From the NCBI GenBank assembly GCA_021793315.1, contig JAJYSZ010000024.1, positions 1 to 36,454 on the forward strand: a DNA stretch of 36,454 nt, written 5' to 3'. Made by a program: the position numbers and the translations under genes. This stretch comes from Bacillota bacterium (lineage in GTDB: Bacteria; Bacillota; Sulfobacillia; JAJZYS01; JAJYTV01). The notes under the pieces were generated by a model. It saw only the letters and a list, made by a program, of their open reading frames with translations, was not told where the DNA came from and did no database searches. Positions 32,027 to 36,454 of this stretch are shown here, one piece after another (position 1 is the first letter of the stretch; the number at the start of each line of letters is the position of its first letter).

Positions 32027-33781
32027 ATGTCAGGGCGATGGACGAAGGCGGCGGCCCTGGGGCTGCTTGTGATCACGCTGGCCGGATGCTCGACGACGGC
32101 CGCGCCGAAGAAGAAGGGGACCGCCGCGGAGCCGGTGCGCAACGCGACCGCGCACGTCACACGCGGCACGGATCGCATGATCCGCGGCGCGACGGGACGG
32201 GGCTCCGGCGGCATGGGCAGCTGGTTCAGCGGCCTCTGGGGAACGAATCGGGCGACGCCAGGCGGTACGGGAACGACCAACCCGCGGCTCGGCGCAGGCA
32301 TGACGCGCGGCACGTACCCGACGCCGGCGACCGGCGCCGGCGGCACCAAGACCGGAGGAACGGGTGCGAGCTTCGGCGCGTCGAGCACCAGGATGGGTCC
32401 TGCGGGCACGGGTCTTTTGGGCGGCCCGGGAACGCGCACGAGCAACACGGGCATGACGGGGACAACGCGCACCGGGGGTGCCACCGGCAACACCGGGCTG
32501 ATGGGCGCCGCGGGAACCCGCACCGGCAAGGGCAGCCTGCGGGGCATGACCGGCGCCAGCAGCACCAAGACGGGCACCAAGGGGTCCACGACAAGCGCGG
32601 CGGGCACCAAGGGGTCCACGTCGGGCATGAAGGGCGCGGCGGGCACCACCACCGGCAAGAAGCCCCTGCGCGTGGTCGGATTCTTCACGGAGGACTCCTC
32701 CAAGAAGGGGCTCGTGGCGATCGGCCGGGACCCGAAGGCCCTCTCGGACCTCTCGCCCTGGTGGTACACGGTGCAGTCCGACGGCAGCATCAAGGACACA
32801 TCGACGCCAGCCACCCGGTCCTGGGCCACTTCGCACAAGGTGCCGCTCATACCGCTCGTCACGAACGGCGGTGAGTACAAGGTGCTCCAGGACAACACCG
32901 CGATGCACACTGCGATCGAGAACCTGACGCAGCTTGCGCACAAGAACAACTATGCGGGCCTCAACGTCGACTTCCAGGGCCTGCCGGCCTCGGCCCGCAC
33001 TGGTCTCAACTCCTTCGTCGACGAACTCGCCAGCAACCTGCACGCGATGAACAAGACCGTTGCGGTGGACATCATCCCGACCCAGGCCCAGACGGGCGCG
33101 CACGGCGCCTACGACGAGGTGACCCTGAGCCGCTACGCCGACTACTTGGTCCTGATGACGTATGATCGCCACGACAACACGAGCGCGCCCGGCCCCGTAT
33201 CGCCCCACAACTGGGTGGTCGGCGCCGTGAAGCACACCCTCCAAGCCGGCGTGCCGGCCAGCAAGATCATCCTCGGCGTCAACAGCTACGGCTACAACTG
33301 GAACCTCTCCACCGGCAAGGGCACGACGGTGGGGCAGGCACAGGCGACGACGACGCCCAGCGCCAAGAAGACCTACAACCCGTCGACCAAGGAGACCAAG
33401 ATCACCTACACCAAGAACGGCGTGACCCACGTGATCTACTACGGCGGCAGGAAGTCCCTGGCGGACAAGATCGCCATCGCAAGGCAGTACAAGCTCGCGG
33501 GCATCGCGATCTGGAAGGTGGGCTACGAGAACCAGGCCTACTGGCAGGAGCTGCTCACGAAGAACGGCAACGCCGCGAGCGGCGCGTCCACCTCGACTGG
33601 CAGCAGCAGCACGAGCAGCGGTGCCGGCGGCTCCGCAGCGACCAGCAAGCGCACGAACCACAGCAAGCCCATGACGCACAGGCCGATCGGCACGCGGACC
33701 GGCGGCAGCAAGCACACCGGCACCAAGTCGCACGGCGGCACCGCACGCAGCCAATCTGGCAAGGCACGCGGCAAGAAGTAG
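32027..33781 (+). CDS. Lipoprotein with Gly/Thr-rich linker and GH18 domain lacking the catalytic Glu
   Basis: This 584-residue protein starts with a lipoprotein signal peptide (lipobox LAGC, C21). Residues about 24-210 are low complexity, built of Gly, Thr, Ser and Ala with scattered Lys and Arg, and contain a direct repeat (see 32571). A GH18 barrel follows (about 212-510: KPLRVVGFFTED, PLIPLVTNGGEY, ADYLVLMTYDRHD, KIILGVNSYGYNW, GIAIWKVGYENQAYWQ), similar to YaaH/SleL-type spore enzymes. The active-site strand, normally D-G-[IVL]-[ND]-[IV]-D-[FL]-E, reads AGLNVDFQ (310-317), so the first Asp is Ala and the catalytic Glu is Gln317. The C-terminal about 70 residues are basic and Ser/Thr/Gly-rich. 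The start has AGGGAGGAG 8 bases before the ATG. It probably sits on the cell or spore surface as a sugar-binding or structural protein, not a hydrolase. Confidence 0.88.
   Translation: MSGRWTKAAALGLLVITLAGCSTTAAPKKKGTAAEPVRNATAHVTRGTDRMIRGATGRGSGGMGSWFSGLWGTNRATPGGTGTTNPRLGAGMTRGTYPTPATGAGGTKTGGTGASFGASSTRMGPAGTGLLGGPGTRTSNTGMTGTTRTGGATGNTGLMGAAGTRTGKGSLRGMTGASSTKTGTKGSTTSAAGTKGSTSGMKGAAGTTTGKKPLRVVGFFTEDSSKKGLVAIGRDPKALSDLSPWWYTVQSDGSIKDTSTPATRSWATSHKVPLIPLVTNGGEYKVLQDNTAMHTAIENLTQLAHKNNYAGLNVDFQGLPASARTGLNSFVDELASNLHAMNKTVAVDIIPTQAQTGAHGAYDEVTLSRYADYLVLMTYDRHDNTSAPGPVSPHNWVVGAVKHTLQAGVPASKIILGVNSYGYNWNLSTGKGTTVGQAQATTTPSAKKTYNPSTKETKITYTKNGVTHVIYYGGRKSLADKIAIARQYKLAGIAIWKVGYENQAYWQELLTKNGNAASGASTSTGSSSTSSGAGGSAATSKRTNHSKPMTHRPIGTRTGGSKHTGTKSHGGTARSQSGKARGKK
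32571..32620 (+). repeat. 20-bp direct repeat in the lipoprotein linker
   Basis: CGGGCACCAAGGGGTCCACG occurs at 32571-32590 and exactly again at 32601-32620 (30-base period, in frame). Each encodes G-T-K-G-S-T. This is recent slippage or duplication within the low-complexity linker. Confidence 0.85.
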
Positions 33782-33794
33782 CGGGCAGAAGACA

Positions 33795-33826
33795 CACCGG
33801 ACCTGACCTCGCGGTCAGGCCCGGTG
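33795..33826 (+). terminator. Hairpin terminator of the GH18 lipoprotein gene
   Basis: CACCGG-A-CCTGACC / GGTCAGG-C-CCGGTG with loop TCGC, a 14-position stem with one mismatch, lies 13 bases after the stop and is followed by CTCTGTCT. Confidence 0.8.
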
Positions 33827-34130
33827 CTCTGTCTACGTAGGAACCTGCAACCGTTGCCAACAGAACGGACGGGATAGCGCGCGCTGCGCCAGTAGGCGTA
33901 GCCGAAGACGAGACCGGTCGGCTGGATCGGAAAGAGATGGGCGACTCGCGACCAAATGGGCTGAAGGTACAGGAGCCGCAGCGGCAGATGCGCCATGTCA
34001 AAGAGGGCAACCACGGGCCCCACATGCGGCACAACACAATCTTCACTTGCGCTCCTCGGCCGCTCCCCTTAGCGTCGAAGACGGCAGGGCCATATCGCCC
34101 TGCACTTGCCTCCAACACGGGGGACAGATC
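33827..34130. other. Intergenic region before arsC
   Basis: About 300 bases without a supported gene. A minus-strand frame (start 34032) reads through into the antisense of the lipoprotein gene and has no ribosome-binding site. The last 25 bases hold the GGGGGA ribosome-binding site of arsC. I see no clear promoter pair. Confidence 0.4.
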
Positions 34131-34544
34131 GTGAAGCCTCTCATCTACTTCATCTGCACCGGAAACTCCGCCCGCAGCCAGATGGCCGAGGGTTTCGCGC
34201 GGCAGATGCTCGGCGACCGGTTCGAGATCCTGAGCGGCGGCCTGGAGCCCTCGCAGCTGCACCCGCTCGCGGTCCGCGCGATGGCCGAGGCTGGCCTCGA
34301 CATCTCGCAGCAGCACAGCAAGCCGATCGACGTCGATCGGCTTAGATCGGCCCACCTCGCCGTGACCCTCTGCGGCGACGCGGAGGAGCGCTGCCCCATG
34401 ACGCCGCCCGAGGTGCGGCGGTTGCACTGGGGCCTGCCGGACCCCGCCCGGGCCGAGGGAGACGAAGCGGCACGCCTGCAGATCTTCCGCGAGGTGCGCG
34501 ACGCGCTTCGAACGCATCTGCAAAACCTGGCCGACAGCCTTTAG
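34131..34544 (+). CDS. arsC: Thioredoxin-coupled arsenate reductase (LMW phosphatase fold)
   Basis: This 137-residue protein matches the pI258/B. subtilis ArsC class. The phosphate loop is C9-TGNSAR (C-x5-R), the redox cysteines are C81 and C88 (LCGDAEERCPM), and VRRLHWGLPDPA is the usual downstream block. It reduces arsenate to arsenite with a C9-C81-C88 disulfide relay and thioredoxin. The start is GTG 34131, 6 bases after GGGGGA. No arsenite exporter (arsB/acr3) or ArsR is next to it in the window. A role as low-molecular-weight tyrosine phosphatase is less likely because both extra cysteines are present. Confidence 0.93.
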   Translation: MKPLIYFICTGNSARSQMAEGFARQMLGDRFEILSGGLEPSQLHPLAVRAMAEAGLDISQQHSKPIDVDRLRSAHLAVTLCGDAEERCPMTPPEVRRLHWGLPDPARAEGDEAARLQIFREVRDALRTHLQNLADSL

Positions 34545-35512
34545 GCCAAGCTTCGGCGGCACCAGCGACACGAGCCAAGACACGTGGGCCTAAGGCGAAG
34601 TCCCGCAGGGCGGCGCCGAGGTCGCGCGGCGCTTGCCATGGCGAGGCGTGCGCGAGCTCGGACTGGGCCGTTGGCAGCTGCCGCTCGGTCGCCTCGATCT
34701 GGCGGGCCGACGCTGCGGGAATCTTCTCCGCCGCGAGGCGCGCTGCGCGCAGGCTGAGGATGGCGGCGAAGAGCCGCCGGCTTAGGGCACGCGCGAATCC
34801 GCCGCGCTGCGCTGGCCTCCTCGCCGGCGCCCCGGCGCATCTCCTCCTGCCGCCGCGCACGCTCAGCAGGGCCAGGCAGGCCTCAAAAAGCGGAAAGATC
34901 CGCAGGATCGAACTGCGGCTCCCCGGTCTCCGCTTGCGGGTATTCCGACGCCGTGCGTGGCGGGGCCGGGCCTTTGTGGCCTCGACGAACTGGAAGTCCG
35001 CGAATCCCGCCTCGCCCACGTCGCCCGGGACGGCCAGGCGTGGGCGCCCAAGGCTCGGAGCTCCGCTTGCACGGACGTGAGGCGATGGCGTCGCGCGTTG
35101 CGATCGCAAGCGGCTTGCCTGTGCCCGCCCAGTCCCGGCTCGGGGGAGGCCCGTCCCTTCGAAGCATCAGTGATCAGCAGAACATAAAGCCCGCGGGGCC
35201 ACTCGGCGGATGTCGTCCCAAGGCGCCTCCCCTGTGCGTATTCAGGCGAAGCGCACCGGCTCGGCGCCGTGCGGGCACATAGCGAAGCGGGATACGAGCG
35301 GCCCGCCCAGGTGGCAGGCCCCCCGGGTCCTACACTTTCGCGCGCCAAAGGGCCACGGTTCCCCCCGTACCTTGAGACCGACAACTTGCGACATTCGGAC
35401 CATGTGTCCCTTGCCGCGTATGGCAGGAAGCGTACGCCGCCACGCGAATCTCTTTGCAGCATTCTACGGGAAAGTTCTCATTTCACGGGAATGTAGAAGG
35501 AGGCGTCGCACG
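34545..35512. other. About 970 bases without a convincing gene; possible gene remnant
   Basis: All frames here look like GC-rich shadow frames: they are rich in Arg, Pro, Ala and Ser and have no start/ribosome-binding-site support. On the minus strand near 35195-35130, one frame reads GLYVLLITDASKGR then PEPGLGG, which resembles the first strand and turn of RNase H-type domains ([IV]-[YT]-[TV]-D-[GA]-[AS]-S-x-G-x-x-x-P-G-x-G-G). The similarity then shifts to other frames, as in a decayed gene. The right end, 35440-35512, is richer in A/T and is the promoter region of the IclR gene. Confidence 0.35.
35466..35491 (+). promoter_or_regulatory. Repeated ACGGGAA boxes upstream of the IclR gene
   Basis: ACGGGAA occurs at 35466-35472 and 35485-35491 (19 bases apart), just before the ribosome-binding site of the IclR gene. 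It occurs again at 36288-36294, before hutU, and at 36349-36355, inside hutU. It may be a binding site for the IclR regulator. Confidence 0.3.
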
Positions 35513-36301
35513 TTGGCGCGTCGCAGCGGTTCGAGCCTCGAACGGGGGCTGCGCCTCCTGGCCGTCTTTGCGACGGCGGACGAACCCGAGCTGACCGTCG
35601 CGCAACTGGCGCGACAGGCCGATCTTCCGCCGTCCACCGCGTACCGCTACATCCAGGGCCTGCGCGACGCGGGCTACCTGGAAAGCGCAGGCAGCGGCGC
35701 CATGCGCCTGGGCAAGCGCGTGGAAGCCTTGGCCAGGCGGCTGCAGCTCCGGGACCCCCTGCCCGATCTCGCCCGGCCCGTGATGCGGGAGCTCAGCCGG
35801 CTCAGCTCCGAGACGGTGCTGCTCGTGGAGGCGGCGGGCATCTTCGGCGTCTGCGTCGAGCGCGTCGAGAGCCAGGAGCCGGTGCGCCTGTCGTTCGCCA
35901 AGGGCCGGATGGAGCCGCTCCACGCCGGCGCGACGGTGCGCGCCCTGCTCGCGTTCCTGCCGGACGACGTGCTCGCGGCGGTGATCGCGGGCGGACTCAG
36001 CCGCTACACGGAGGCCACCCTCACCGATCCCCAGCAGCTGCGCGAGAACCTCGCCGAGGTGCGCAGGCTGGGCTACGCCAACTCGGTCGGCGAGATGGAC
36101 GAGGAGGTGCGGGCGCTCGCCGTTCCGCTCCGGCCCGACGGCCGCGGCTGGGCTCGGGCGGCGCTCTCCGTGACCGGGCCGGCGTTCCGCTTCACCGACG
36201 AGAAGGTGAAGCGGGTGCTTCCCCTCCTCCAGGCGAGTGCCGCACGCATCGAGGGGATCCTGGGTCGGCTCGGCGAGCGGCCGGAAAACGGGAATCTCTA
36301 G
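35513..36301 (+). CDS. IclR-family transcriptional regulator, probable hut regulator
   Basis: This 262-residue protein has the N-terminal winged helix ([52 protein letters not shown]) and the C-terminal IclR effector domain (residues about 80-250, [50 protein letters not shown]). The start is TTG 35513, 9 bases after AAGGAGG; the frame is open further upstream but has no start with a site. The urocanate hydratase gene follows after 17 bases, so it most likely controls histidine degradation, as IclR- and GntR-type regulators do elsewhere. The inducer may be urocanate (inference). Confidence 0.9.
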   Translation: MARRSGSSLERGLRLLAVFATADEPELTVAQLARQADLPPSTAYRYIQGLRDAGYLESAGSGAMRLGKRVEALARRLQLRDPLPDLARPVMRELSRLSSETVLLVEAAGIFGVCVERVESQEPVRLSFAKGRMEPLHAGATVRALLAFLPDDVLAAVIAGGLSRYTEATLTDPQQLRENLAEVRRLGYANSVGEMDEEVRALAVPLRPDGRGWARAALSVTGPAFRFTDEKVKRVLPLLQASAARIEGILGRLGERPENGNL

Positions 36302-36318
36302 TTCAGGGAGGCTTTTCC

Positions 36319-36454
36319 TTGTCCCAGCCAAGAGAGGTTCAGGCACCGACGGGAAACCAGTTGCGTTGCAAGGGCTGGCCGCAGGAAGCGGCGATGCGCA
36401 TGCTGATGAACAACCTGGATCGCCGGGTGGGCGAGAAGCCGGACGAGCTGATCG
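36319..36454 (+). CDS. hutU: Urocanate hydratase, N-terminal part (runs off right edge)
   Basis: Forty-five residues are visible, from TTG 36319 (GGGAGG 7 bases upstream) to the right edge. The segment [20 protein letters not shown] followed by [11 protein letters not shown] matches the N-terminus of urocanate hydratase (C-x-G-W-x-Q-E-A-x-x-R-M-L-x-N-N-L-D-x-x-V-[AG]-E-x-P-x-[ED]-L-[IV]). The enzyme converts urocanate to imidazolonepropionate with NAD+ as a tightly bound electrophile, the second step of histidine breakdown. hutH, hutI or hutG would be expected to the right of the window. Confidence 0.9.
   Translation, partial: MSQPREVQAPTGNQLRCKGWPQEAAMRMLMNNLDRRVGEKPDELI

Noticed and set aside
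33538-34032. Minus-strand frame starting MPHVGPVVALFDMAHLPL
   Set aside because: No ribosome-binding site, and most of it runs antisense through the lipoprotein gene tail; kept only as a note for the intergenic region.
34342-35109. Minus-strand frame of 255 codons overlapping arsC
   Set aside because: Its end is antisense to arsC, and the rest is Arg/Ala-rich without motifs or a start site.

Overview
This is a GC-rich (visibly well over 60%) bacterial chromosomal segment with dense, tightly packed genes. The order spoVB - mazG - hup - rqcP at the left end is the conserved sporulation/growth neighbourhood of Bacillota. Together with strong GGAGG ribosome-binding sites and frequent GTG/TTG starts, it points to a high-GC, probably spore-forming, aerobic Bacillota lineage (Sulfobacillia-, Thermaerobacteria- or Symbiobacteriia-like). 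That placement is inference; there is no rRNA or other marker gene here to fix it.

Layout. (1) 1-3738, minus: spoVB flippase, mazG, HU, rqcP (which apparently starts at CTG) and the first part of a membrane-anchored GH18-like protein. (2) 3786-16874, minus: a nuo operon, nuoABCDEFGHJKLMN, with its promoter at 16846-16874 and a textbook terminator at 3786-3818. Every respiratory complex I gene except nuoI is present in the standard order. The place where nuoI should be, between nuoH and nuoJ, holds only 45 bases and a strong hairpin. (3) 16875-19260: a regulatory intergenic region, a cysteine-rich DUF1906/GH25-like protein, a LysR regulator and a 7Fe-type ferredoxin. (4) 19275-20737: a DUF6884-like protein divergent from a Mug-type DNA glycosylase. 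(5) 20747-27503: an ECF sigma factor translationally coupled to a large single-pass membrane protein with 13 DGGKTW (BNR/Ycf48-type) repeats, divergent from a MoxR - DUF58 - transglutaminase (TgpA-like) operon. (6) 27504-31927: a LysR regulator, a FemAB/FemX-like aminoacyltransferase, a MarR regulator and a 14-helix DHA2-type MFS transporter. (7) 32027-34544: a lipoprotein with a long Gly/Thr/Ser linker and a GH18 domain whose catalytic glutamate is glutamine, then a thioredoxin-type arsenate reductase. (8) 34545-35512: nearly 1 kb without a convincing gene. (9) 35513-36454: an IclR regulator followed closely by the start of urocanate hydratase (hutU), so probably a histidine-utilisation locus.

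How the genes work together. The nuo cluster is the NADH entry point of a quinone-based respiratory chain. Its missing nuoI has to be supplied elsewhere or the electron path differs. The sigma/propeller pair looks like a cell-surface signalling unit: a candidate ECF-type promoter (TGCAAC-N17-CGTT) lies in front of the sigma gene, and the propeller protein has the topology of a membrane anti-sigma factor or sensor, though no known anti-sigma motif is visible. The most unusual items are the nuoI gap, the 13-repeat propeller coupled to the sigma factor, the GH18 domain with a substituted active site, and the CTG start of rqcP. I saw no tRNA or rRNA gene, CRISPR array, insertion sequence or phage gene.
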